Positions 1 through 6,739 of a stretch of 13,057 nt of DNA are shown here, piece after piece. This DNA comes from Candidatus Methanovirga basalitermitum. GTDB taxonomy: Archaea; Methanobacteriota; Methanobacteria; Methanobacteriales; Methanobacteriaceae. The notes under the pieces were generated by a model that had not been told where the DNA came from, made no database searches, and saw only the letters and a program-made list of their open reading frames with translations. Where the stretch lies: NCBI GenBank assembly GCA_031284445.1, contig JAISZW010000029.1, positions 1 to 13,057 of the forward strand, in the 5' to 3' direction. Every line of letters begins with the position of its first letter. Within the stretch, counting starts at the first letter, position 1. Position numbers and translations under genes: made by a program.

Positions 1-114
1 TATTTTTTGACTGTGTGGGATTTTGATAATATTTGGAGCATGCCATTGTTTAAAATCTTTAAAAATCATAGTTTAACATTTGTAAATAATTATTTATAAA
101 GTTTTCCATGATAA

Positions 115-384
115 CTATATCATTACTCCGATGGATATGCGAAAAAGATGTGCAAAGTGTGTCATTTTAAGAAATGGTAAATCTTTTGCCTTTATATGCC
201 TTGTTATACAATAAACAAGATAAAATGGAATGTAGATTAAAAAATTTTTTAATAGGTTTATAGGCTCCTGAACACTTTCAACAAATACAGAAGAAGGAAT
301 AAAATATGAAATCATAGCAATAATAAGGAATAATAGCATAAGGCTAATATAGAATATTGCAAAAAAACTTTGTGCTAACAACAA
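115..384 (-). CDS. Doubtful small hypothetical membrane protein
   Basis: An 89-residue open frame with a TTG start and TAG stop. Two hydrophobic stretches, about residues 5-28 and 45-60, could be membrane helices; the remainder is short and basic with several histidines. There is no convincing ribosome binding site before the TTG. An ATG at codon 16 falls inside the first hydrophobic stretch and would give a truncated helix. I recognise no family. The surrounding DNA is decayed, with no intact neighbour on either side, so this may be a chance frame or a gene remnant. It is kept only because its composition is protein-like (regular hydrophobic and charged segments). Confidence 0.3.
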   Translation of the reverse strand: MLLAQSFFAIFYISLMLLFLIIAMISYFIPSSVFVESVQEPINLLKNFLIYIPFYLVYCITRHIKAKDLPFLKMTHFAHLFRISIGVMI

Positions 385-486
385 AAGCTTATAAGAAAAA
401 TTGAAACCTTTATAATAATCTTTTAATCATGAATTCAAGTATTTGAAAGTCGTTAAATATTGTAATTAATGAGATTTTTATATAGT

Positions 487-1873
487 TTAAAGCTTTAAAA
501 ATTGTTTAATATTGTTTCGAGCTAATTCTTGTCTTGTTTTTCTAGAATCAATATCTTTAAATATTAAGTCCAAAAAATTATCATTTATGGTTTTCTTTAT
601 CCGTGAAGGGTGGTATCTTCATTTTATCACCAATATACTATATGAAAATGATGGTATTTTAAGTTTTTCGGTTTAAGAAGCCATTTTATTTTGTAATTGT
701 TTGTTTTAAATTTGTACTTTTAGATTTCAAGATATTTAAAATATATTCTGGTATGAAATAAGCACGGATAATGCCTGGAAATTTATCTAATTTCTAACAC
801 TCTATATTTTCTTTCCTATACTCTTTTATTTCATTATTCAGTTTCCTGATTTCCATTCCATGTTTTTTTTTATCTCTTTGAGTTTTCATCCTTCTTGTAT
901 CATTTTTAGGTATTTTACCCTTCTATACTGTTCCTTGTTCAGTTTTAAGATCATTAATTTTTGTTTTCAAGCTGTTCATTCCTTTATTCATTTATTTTGA
1001 TTTTTAGCTTGTTTTTATTCGTTATATTTGTATTATAAGCCCATAAAATTTTGTATTTTGTGAAATGATCATAATTGGTGTGGGACACCAAGATCATCAA
1101 ATAAATATCTGGATAAAAGTTCAATTCATCAGTCACCATACCTTTTAAAGGCAAACCATTTAAATTTTCATTTTAAAAGTTCCTAACATACTCTTTATTA
1201 AACTCATCAGATATTACAAGTCATCTGATGATCATTTTTGTTATTATAGTCTAAAATAACTAATCTAAGATTATAATACCGTGTTAAAAAAGGCATACTC
1301 TTTCATTGTGATAAACACCGCTGGGTACTATGTTTAGTGATTCTATTTCTTTATCAATTTCTTCGAATTTTTGAAGAATTCATCTTCTTCATTATCTCGT
1401 ATATGGTTTTAAAATTGTCTGTCTAGAACTTGGTTAATAGTCTTGGAATAATACTATTATTTCACCTGTTTTCTCTAAAGAGGCTTCTTGGAATTAAATT
1501 AAGTTCTAAAGTATAATATTGGTCACTAAATTGGGCAAAAAGCCATATTACTGATTTTTATGTAGTATGTTCCCTTGCAGATTGGACAAATATATTTCTG
1601 CTTCCTAACACTAAAAAGATTATTAATTGAGATTTGATTTGATCCGTTACGGTTGAATTCCACATTACACTTTGGACATTTAATATTTGGGTGAAAGTAC
1701 CGAATTTCAAATTTATATCCTATTATTTCACGGAGTTGTGGGATGAATGAAGAACTTAAACTATATTTCAAATAACAGGTTTCATTTTCAACGAATAAAG
1801 AAGACTTAAATACTTCATCTAACATATTCATACATGGTGATTTTGTTGATATCATACTAAACAATATCACCAT
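487..1873 (-). pseudogene. Decayed DDE-type transposase gene
   Basis: The reading frame is broken by several frameshifts and stops (TAG, TAA, TGA), but pieces in transposase order can be followed. The first, 1873-1526, is an open stretch of 115 codons with a zinc ribbon (CPKC at residues 66-69, CPIC at 96-99). Next comes a piece reading LVILDYNNK near 1240, then GMVTDELN near 1140, which after a shift continues as DDLGVPHQL and FHKIQNFMG. This matches the Asp-strand plus HQLCxFH pattern of archaeal DDE transposases with an N-terminal zinc ribbon. A charged, coiled-coil-like insertion follows at about 980-800, interrupted by TAG. KLDKFPGIIR comes near 780, and a last open stretch ends with TAA at 489-487. 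The exact IS family is undecided (an ISM1-like, ISNCY or ISL3-like origin is possible). Both ends are approximate and no terminal repeats were found for the gene. It cannot make a functional protein. Confidence 0.72.
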
Positions 1874-1880
1874 TCATACT

Positions 1881-2000
1881 CAATGCTGTCAACTTAAGGA
1901 TTTTTGATTAAAATTTCTATTTAGAATCTTCTTTATCAAGCTTTATTTTTAATTTCAATCAAAGTTTTAAAAAAATAATTTTCTTAAGTTGACAGAGTTG
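1881..2000. mobile_element. 120-bp MITE-like element with 9-bp direct repeats
   Basis: The ends form an inverted repeat of about 20 bp with three mismatches. Its perfect core is CTGTCAACTTAAG at 1886-1898 and CTTAAGTTGACAG at 1983-1995, and both ends read CAA inward. Directly outside lie identical 9-bp copies of ATTCATACT (1872-1880 and 2001-2009), as expected for a target-site duplication. A further imperfect inverted match (TTTGATTAAAATT against TTTGATTGAAATT) lies inside. There is no coding capacity, so movement would need a transposase in trans. It sits between the transposase remnant and the brxL remnant. The family is unknown; its ends differ from those of the two palindromic elements in the ribosomal operon. 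Confidence 0.72.
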
Positions 2001-2009
2001 ATTCATACT

Positions 2010-2566
2010 AATAAAATTTCATCAGCAAAATTTTAGACAATCCCCCATTTAGGTGTTTATAAAATCGAAACTGAAATGATAAGTAGAACAGACAAATTTA
2101 TAGTGAATGGAATAGGTTCTAAAAAAGAAAATAAAGAAGCTGTTGATACAGCATTTAATTATTTTAAATCAATAGTTCAAATATTAGTACTGGAATATCT
2201 GTTAAAAATAATGATTATCTAATGGAAATCCAAGACCTAAATTGGGTAGGTATGACTACTGTTTTAGCTTTACCTGCATTCATAGCTTTATGTTCAATAG
2301 CTTTAGAAAAACCTGTTATTCCATCAACAGCTATTTTGGGAACATTAAGTACTTGTGGAACACTCAATAAAGTGGACAATTTAGCTGATGTTTTACAAAC
2401 TTGTTTAGATAACGGTGCCACTAAAGTTTTACTTCCTGCACCTTCATCAACAGATTTAAATACAGTTCCTCAAGAATTAATAAGTAAATTTAATTTAATA
2501 TCTTATACTTCCCCTGAAGATGCGGTATTTAAAGCATTAGGGGGTTTAATAAAGTTTATTTATTAA
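2010..2566 (+). pseudogene. brxL: C-terminal remnant of a BrxL-type Lon-related protein
   Basis: Two overlapping frames together read as the C-terminal Lon-protease-like domain of BrxL, the Lon-related AAA+ protein of BREX phage defence (types I and IV). The first frame, from about 2036, gives LGVYKIETE, then AVDTAFNYF. After a shift at about 2165-2180 the second frame gives STGISVKNNDYLMEIQDL, then PAFIALCSIALEKPV, then KVDNLADVLQTCLDNGA, TKVLLP and finally PEDAVFKALGG before TAA. Segment order and spacing follow BrxL as I remember it. The ATPase half is absent and a TAG precedes the start of homology. In the position where BrxL has GPS the remnant reads GMT, so the presumed catalytic serine may also be lost, though that alignment is by eye. 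An ATG at 2222 could start a 114-residue fragment, but it has no clear ribosome binding site. Confidence 0.7.
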
Positions 2567-2585
2567 ATATTAAAATAATATCGAT

Positions 2586-2590
2586 GGTGA
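2586..2590 (+). promoter_or_regulatory. Ribosome binding site supporting the GTG start of purE
   Basis: GGTGA, complementary to the archaeal 16S rRNA 3' end, lies four bases before the GTG at 2595. The first ATG, at 2610, is too far away to use it. This supports the GTG start. Confidence 0.65.
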
Positions 2591-2594
2591 GTTA

Positions 2595-3674
2595 GTGATT
2601 CCTGAAGTAATGATAATTCTTGGAAGTGGAAGTGATTTAGAAATAGCTAAAAAAACTATGGATGTTTTAGAAGAATTTCAGATTTATTATAGCTTAAAAA
2701 TTGCATCAGCTCATAGAACTCATGAACTATTGAAAGATTTGGTAATTGAAGGAACAAAAAAAGGTGTTAAAGTTTTCATAGGGATAGCTGGTCTTGCAGC
2801 ACACTTACCTGGTGTAATTGCCTCTTACACTTATAGACCAGTAATAGGAGTTCCAGTAGATGTAAAGTTGTCAGGACTTGATGCCTTGCTAGCATCTCTT
2901 CAAACACCATATCCTGCTTCAGTTGCCACGATTGGAATTAATCAAGGAGATAATGCTGGAATATTAGCTGTTGAGATTTTAAGCATTGATAATGAGAAAA
3001 TTAAAGCTGATTTATCTAAATTAAGAAAAAATTATATTTATAAGATCCACAGTAGTGAAAAAGAGATTTTAGCCAATATAGACGGTAGTTATTTTAAAGA
3101 TTTCTACAATCATAAATTAAATGGCTCTAATAATCACAATGATTTAACAAAAAAAGAAGATAAAATGCTTAGTAAGGGTTTCATGACATTAAATAGCTTG
3201 GATAATCATAATGATTTAACAAACGATAGTCCTGATGTTGTGGTTGTTTTAGATAGTTGCTCTAATATAAAGGTAGGTGAAAATCTTATAGAAATCTTAA
3301 ATAAATTAGAAATAAGTCATGATTTCAAGATCATATCTTCAATATCTGATCCAATAGGGTTTGAAAACTATATTAATATCATGAAAGATGCTAAGTTGTT
3401 TGTTGGGGTTGGTGGATTATCTGCTCATCTGACAGGCTCAATTGTTGCTTTAAGTGAAAAACCAGTTGTTGGAGTGCCATGTTCTAATCAATTGAATGGC
3501 TTAGATGCTTTACTCTCAATGGTAAATATGCCACCAGGAGTTCCAGTCGCTGCTGTTGGAATGGATAGTGGAGAGAACGGAGCATTGTTAATAGTAAAGA
3601 TATTGGGAATACATGATAAACGAATAGAGACAATTTTAAAAGGGGAAATAGTCAATGAAAAAGTTTTTAAATAA
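2595..3674 (+). CDS. purE: PurE, two-domain N5-CAIR mutase / AIR carboxylase
   Basis: This cytoplasmic enzyme of de novo purine synthesis makes CAIR, the carboxylated aminoimidazole ribonucleotide. The protein has 359 residues in two PurE-like halves. Domain 1 (about 1-130) has the nucleotide-binding SGSD at 11-14, SAHR at 38-41 and GLAAHLPG at 66-73. Domain 2 (about 214-338) keeps the fold signatures GLSAHLTG (274-281) and GLDALLSM but has SSIS at 248-251 where SAHR should be and lacks the GSxSD loop, so it is probably structural. Two-domain PurE of roughly 335-340 residues is known in Methanobacteriales. Here the linker (about 135-212) is long, Asn/Lys-rich and carries an internal duplication, which may account for the extra length. 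The GTG start follows GGTGA. The 3' end overlaps the UbiD-family gene by 20 bases, suggesting co-transcription. Whether it acts as mutase or direct carboxylase cannot be told from sequence. Confidence 0.93.
   Translation: MIPEVMIILGSGSDLEIAKKTMDVLEEFQIYYSLKIASAHRTHELLKDLVIEGTKKGVKVFIGIAGLAAHLPGVIASYTYRPVIGVPVDVKLSGLDALLASLQTPYPASVATIGINQGDNAGILAVEILSIDNEKIKADLSKLRKNYIYKIHSSEKEILANIDGSYFKDFYNHKLNGSNNHNDLTKKEDKMLSKGFMTLNSLDNHNDLTNDSPDVVVVLDSCSNIKVGENLIEILNKLEISHDFKIISSISDPIGFENYINIMKDAKLFVGVGGLSAHLTGSIVALSEKPVVGVPCSNQLNGLDALLSMVNMPPGVPVAAVGMDSGENGALLIVKILGIHDKRIETILKGEIVNEKVFK
3117..3223 (+). repeat. In-frame 35-bp direct repeat in the purE linker
   Basis: The unit at 3117-3151 recurs at 3189-3223, a 72-base (24-codon) offset, matching at 30 of 35 positions. 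Both encode LNxxxNHNDLT. The repeat lies between the two PurE domains and keeps frame, consistent with slippage or unequal recombination extending a flexible linker. Confidence 0.85.
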
Positions 3675-4926
3675 AATTGAAAAAGATTTTAATATTGTTG
3701 AGATTGATAAGGAAGTTTCAACTATATTTGATGCTACTAAAATCTTGAATAAATATCCACAAGATGTTGTTATTTTAAATAATCCAAGTGGATATGATAT
3801 TCCAATAATCTCTGGTTTATGCAACACAAGAGAAAAGATTGCAAGAGCAATTAACTGTAAGAAAGATGAAATTATTTATAGAATAGCTGATGCAATAGAA
3901 AATCCTATTAAAATCAAGAATACATCGAATTTAAGAGGTTACATCACTACAGAACCTGATTTAAGCAAATTACCAATTTTAACTCATTTTAAAAAAGATG
4001 GTGGAGCGTATATAACGGGAGGAGTTGTAATTGCTAAAGACCCTGAAACAAATGTTTCTAATGCATCAATTCATAGAATGTTGGTTTTAAGTAAGGATAA
4101 GTTAGCTATCCGTATTGTTCCTCGTGATTTATATACTTATTTTAATAAAGCTAAAAGAATGGAAAAAAATTTGGGAATTACAATAGCTATTGGTTTAGAT
4201 CCTGCAATTTTACTTGCAAGTACAAGTTCAATACCGATTAATAGCGATGAAATGGAGTTAGCAAATAATTTTAAAGAAGATGGCTTGAAATTACTCAATG
4301 TAGGAAATTTAAGAGTTCCAGAAGCAGATATAATCTTGGAAGGTAAAATACTATATAATAAAACATCTGAAGAAGGACCTTTTGTTGATTTAACAGATAC
4401 CTATGATCATGTAAGAAATGAGCCAGTAATTCAACTTACAAAGATGCATATTAAAGAAGAAAATCCTTATTATCACAGCATTCTTCCAGCAGGATTTGAA
4501 CATAAACTTCTTCAAGGTCTTCCTCAAGAACCAAGAATATATAAATCAGTTAAAAACACGGTTCCAACAGTTCAAAATGTTCTTTTAACAGAAGGTGGTT
4601 GTTGTTGGTTGCACGCTATAATATCCATTGAAAAACAAAACCAGGGGGATGGAAAAAATGCTCTTTTAGCTACACTTTCAGCACATCCATCACTTAAACA
4701 TGCCGTTGTTGTTGATAGTGATATAGATATCTTCAATCTGCAAGATATTGAATATGCAATATCTACAAGAGTTAAAGGTGATGATGATATAATAATTATT
4801 CCTAAAGTTAGAGGTTCATCACTTGATCCTGTTGCCCTTCCCGATGGAACAACTACAAAAGTTGGTGTTGATGCAACAAAGGATATTTATCAAAAAGAAA
4901 AGTTTGAAAGAGTAAGTCTGAGTTAA
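3655..4926 (+). CDS. UbiD-family prenylated-FMN decarboxylase, possibly anhydromevalonate phosphate decarboxylase
   Basis: The 423-residue length and motifs fit the UbiD family, which uses prenylated FMN to decarboxylate unsaturated acids. Visible signatures are the GGVVIAKDP segment (122-130), an arginine in NASIHRM (Arg141) at the position of the conserved catalytic Arg, and EGPFVD at 240-245. That last motif corresponds to the usual EGPFGE, so the second acidic residue is Asp rather than Glu. Near the C-terminus are SAHPSLKHAVVVD and a DPVALPDGTTTKVG stretch. Archaea that use the modified mevalonate route have a UbiD homologue that decarboxylates anhydromevalonate phosphate to isopentenyl phosphate; this is the most likely role, by inference. 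The ATG overlaps purE by 20 bases and has AGGGGA at 3641-3646 as ribosome binding site. The overlap suggests coupled translation, although the pathways are not obviously linked. Confidence 0.85.
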   Translation: MKKFLNKIEKDFNIVEIDKEVSTIFDATKILNKYPQDVVILNNPSGYDIPIISGLCNTREKIARAINCKKDEIIYRIADAIENPIKIKNTSNLRGYITTEPDLSKLPILTHFKKDGGAYITGGVVIAKDPETNVSNASIHRMLVLSKDKLAIRIVPRDLYTYFNKAKRMEKNLGITIAIGLDPAILLASTSSIPINSDEMELANNFKEDGLKLLNVGNLRVPEADIILEGKILYNKTSEEGPFVDLTDTYDHVRNEPVIQLTKMHIKEENPYYHSILPAGFEHKLLQGLPQEPRIYKSVKNTVPTVQNVLLTEGGCCWLHAIISIEKQNQGDGKNALLATLSAHPSLKHAVVVDSDIDIFNLQDIEYAISTRVKGDDDIIIIPKVRGSSLDPVALPDGTTTKVGVDATKDIYQKEKFERVSLS

Positions 4927-4930
4927 TAGG

Positions 4931-4951
4931 ATTTAATTTTTTATTTATATA
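4931..4951 (+). terminator. T-rich terminator candidate after the UbiD-family gene
   Basis: A T-run (TTTAATTTTTTATTTATATA) begins a few bases after the stop codon. Archaeal RNA polymerase terminates at such U-tracts without needing a hairpin. Assignment is by composition and position only. Confidence 0.45.
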
Positions 4952-4992
4952 GTTCAATATCTAATTTTTGATTTTTAAAGGTTAGAAACGGG

Positions 4993-5107
4993 AAATCTTT
5001 GATTTGTTGGCAAATGCAACTTAGAAAAAATTGTTTGTTAAAAGTCGAAGACTTTTAATTTAGGAGAATTTACTCTCCGTTTTCTAAATTCACTTTGTGA
5101 ATTTTAG
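4993..5107. repeat. Chain of four short hairpins in the convergent spacer
   Basis: Four inverted repeats follow one another. AAATC/GATTT with loop TTT is at 4993-5005. TTAAAAGTC/GACTTTTAA with loop GAA is at 5038-5058. GGAGA/TCTCC with a six-base loop is at 5063-5078. CTAAATTCAC/GTGAATTTTAG with loop TTT and one bulged T is at 5084-5107. They occupy the 314-base spacer between the UbiD-family gene and rpl12, which converge. No ORF is present. They could serve as bidirectional terminators or mRNA 3' stabilisers, or be a fragment of a repeated element. Confidence 0.6.
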
Positions 5108-5210
5108 ATTTAAATAAGAACTAAAATAAAATTATCTTAAAAAAAAAATTCATATTTTGCTAAAAATTAAGGTTCGTACTATAAAGAGTATTAGAATGTC
5201 TCTTGTAATT

Positions 5211-5232
5211 TAATAAAAAAAATAAAAAAAAG
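5211..5232 (-). terminator. U-tract terminator of the ribosomal operon
   Basis: Read on the minus strand, eight to nine bases past the rpl12 stop, there is a run of about 20 bases that are almost all T (two octamers of T separated by A, then ATTA). This is a typical archaeal oligo-U terminator at the end of the nusG-rpl12 cluster. Confidence 0.65.
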
Positions 5233-5240
5233 TAGGAAAA

Positions 5241-5549
5241 TTATCCGAATAATGCTCCTAAACCAGCTGCAGCTTCTTCCTCAGATGCTTCTTCTTCCTC
5301 TTCATCTTCCTCTTGATCAGGAGCTTTTTCCTCTGTTACAGGTGCTACAACTCCAGCTGCTGGTGCAGCTGCTAATGCTGTGGTTTCAATAGCTTCATCA
5401 ATGTCAACATCTTCCAAAGCCGCTATTAAGCCTTTAATTCTCACATCACTTGCTTCAATTCCTGCTGCTTCAATTACACTTTTAACATTTTCTTCGTTAA
5501 TTTCTTTATCTCCACTATGTAATAACATAGTCGCATATATGTACTCCAT
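5241..5549 (-). CDS. rpl12: Ribosomal stalk protein L12 (archaeal P1)
   Basis: This 102-residue acidic protein forms dimers on the P0 stalk and recruits elongation factors. The N-terminal dimerisation region (about 1-56, starting MEYIYATMLLHS) is followed by an Ala/Pro-rich hinge (57-71), a Glu/Asp run (73-93) and the conserved tail GLGALFG (96-102). The ATG at 5549 is preferred because GGTGA lies at 5558-5554 and the protein then has family length; an upstream in-frame ATG at 5633 would add 28 residues unlike the family, reaching into the palindromic insertion. It is the last gene of the cluster, 185 bases after rplP0, with that element in the gap. It may therefore depend on readthrough, RNA processing or its own promoter. 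Confidence 0.96.
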   Translation of the reverse strand: MEYIYATMLLHSGDKEINEENVKSVIEAAGIEASDVRIKGLIAALEDVDIDEAIETTALAAAPAAGVVAPVTEEKAPDQEEDEEEEEASEEEAAAGLGALFG

Positions 5550-5553
5550 GTTT

Positions 5554-5558
5554 TCACC
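5554..5558 (-). promoter_or_regulatory. Ribosome binding site fixing the rpl12 start
   Basis: GGTGA on the minus strand lies four bases before the ATG at 5549. It decides the start against the longer in-frame ORF. Confidence 0.75.
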
Positions 5559-5593
5559 TTTATGATTTATTATTATATGTATTACTATTTTAT

Positions 5594-5691
5594 GAGGGTG
5601 TAAATTTTTGTGGAGTTTTTCTAAAATTTTCAAGTTTATTTATAAATAAAAGTCAATTTTTCCTAATAACTCCTCACTTTTTTACACCCTC
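5594..5691. mobile_element. 98-bp palindromic MITE-like element, copy 1 (rplP0-rpl12 gap)
   Basis: The ends are perfect 11-bp inverted repeats, GAGGGTGTAAA inward on both sides. The whole element is an imperfect palindrome: about 35 of 49 positions pair, and it is centred on the perfect 16-bp palindrome TTTATTTATAAATAAA at 5635-5650. It is flanked by perfect 8-bp direct repeats TATTTTAT (5586-5593 and 5692-5699), a textbook target duplication. There is no coding capacity. A second copy, roughly 85% identical, lies at 7602-7700 in the same orientation. In the operon RNA it would fold into a long hairpin just upstream of rpl12, and its TATA-like centre could act as a promoter element. Confidence 0.82.
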
Positions 5692-5734
5692 TATTTTATT
5701 TACAAATATAAATTGAAAATCTTAAAATTAAATT

Positions 5735-6739
5735 TTATCCAAAGAGAGTCCCTAAACCAGCTACTGCATCTTCTTCAGTTGATTCTTCTTCCTCTTCATC
5801 ATCCTTAGGTTCTTCTTTACTAATTGTGGTATTAGTGGATGTTGCAGGAACATTTGAAAGTTTGTTCAATAATTCCTCATCTAAAGCATTTTCAACAGTA
5901 TTTAACCTATATGCAATAGCTAACATTCTAGAATTAGCTAAGGATATTAATATTTCTGAAGTTTTATCAATAACAATAGCTGCACTAATAGCTAAATTCA
6001 TAGTTTTACTAAATGCATTGTTAATAATTGGAGAAATATTTTCCTTTGTAGGTATAGGAGTATTAACAGATAGATTAAATGCATTTTGGAAAGCTAATTT
6101 AAGATCTTGAATGATTTTATCGATATCAACATTTAAAAGATCATATGTATATATTTCTTCATCTTCGTAAGCTGCCCTAAGATCAATTCCAACTTCCATT
6201 GGATTTATGCCCAGCCTTGTTAACACATTTGCAACATTTTTAGAAACAACATCACCTGCTTGAACAACAACCGTATCTTTAGAAACCACAATTTTCTTTT
6301 TATCAATTTTAGCAGGTACCCCTATTTGTTGAAGTTCACCAAGAAATGGACCTGGCTCAAAACCAGTATCTCCTGAAGGAACTACAATATCTACTGTGGC
6401 AACAGCACCAGCTTTAGCAGGAGCTGGAGTTTTACTATCTTCTAAAATTCTAAAGAGTTTGAAAGAATTCAAATCTGTAAAAATTACTGCAGATTGCCCT
6501 TCCATGTGAGGAGCAAGATCTGTGATATTCGTCTTACTATCAGAATTTTTAAGAGATAAATCAATTAAATTCTTCTTAGACATCTTTATTTTAGCTTTGC
6601 CTATTAAAGATTTTCTCATTTGTTGCATCTGTTTAGCTGGTATGTTCAATAAATCAACGATACCTACTACACTATGAGAGTCAATTAATGATTTAAGGTC
6701 TTTAACTTCTTCTTTCTTCCATTCAGCAACATGAGCCAT
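5735..6739 (-). CDS. rplP0: Ribosomal protein L10/P0, stalk base
   Basis: The archaeal P0 protein anchors L12 dimers to 23S rRNA beside L11. It has 334 residues from the ATG at 6739. The N-terminal rRNA-binding region (about 1-105) starts MAHVAEWKKEEV. The archaeal/eukaryotic insertion includes GFEPGPFLGELQQIGVPAKI. Helical L12-binding segments follow at about 205-290, and the protein ends in an acidic run and GLGTLFG, the same tail as L12. The ATG overlaps the L1 stop by one base (TGATG), and GGTGAT at 6748-6743 supports it. A TTG one codon earlier lies almost directly on that ribosome binding site and is unlikely. It is translationally coupled to rpl1. Confidence 0.96.
   Translation of the reverse strand: MAHVAEWKKEEVKDLKSLIDSHSVVGIVDLLNIPAKQMQQMRKSLIGKAKIKMSKKNLIDLSLKNSDSKTNITDLAPHMEGQSAVIFTDLNSFKLFRILEDSKTPAPAKAGAVATVDIVVPSGDTGFEPGPFLGELQQIGVPAKIDKKKIVVSKDTVVVQAGDVVSKNVANVLTRLGINPMEVGIDLRAAYEDEEIYTYDLLNVDIDKIIQDLKLAFQNAFNLSVNTPIPTKENISPIINNAFSKTMNLAISAAIVIDKTSEILISLANSRMLAIAYRLNTVENALDEELLNKLSNVPATSTNTTISKEEPKDDEEEEESTEEDAVAGLGTLFG

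Noticed and set aside
1..46. Minus-strand ATG frame (MACSKYYQNP...) open to the left edge
   Set aside because: Only 15 codons are visible, there is no ribosome binding site, and I recognise no family. It cannot be told from chance.
773..980. In-frame TAG codons in a long minus-strand frame, suggesting pyrrolysine or readthrough
   Set aside because: The same gene also carries TAA and TGA stops and several frameshifts, so ordinary decay explains them. No pyl genes are seen.
2165..2185. Possible programmed frameshift in the brxL-like frames
   Set aside because: There is no slippery sequence or stimulatory structure, and the ATPase half and start are missing, so it is a pseudogene.
2215..2421. 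Minus-strand 68-codon ORF
   Set aside because: It is the shadow of the brxL-like remnant on the plus strand, whose translation matches a known family.
3117..3223. Repeat pair in purE as a CRISPR-like or mobile repeat
   Set aside because: There are only two units, in frame within a coding linker, with no spacers or further copies. It is a coding duplication.
5550..5633. Longer rpl12 start at 5633
   Set aside because: The extra 28 residues are unlike L12 and come from the MITE-like element's flank; GGTGA places the start at 5549.
5826..6110. Plus-strand 94-codon ORF within rplP0
   Set aside because: It lies antisense inside a clearly conserved ribosomal gene, with no family resemblance.
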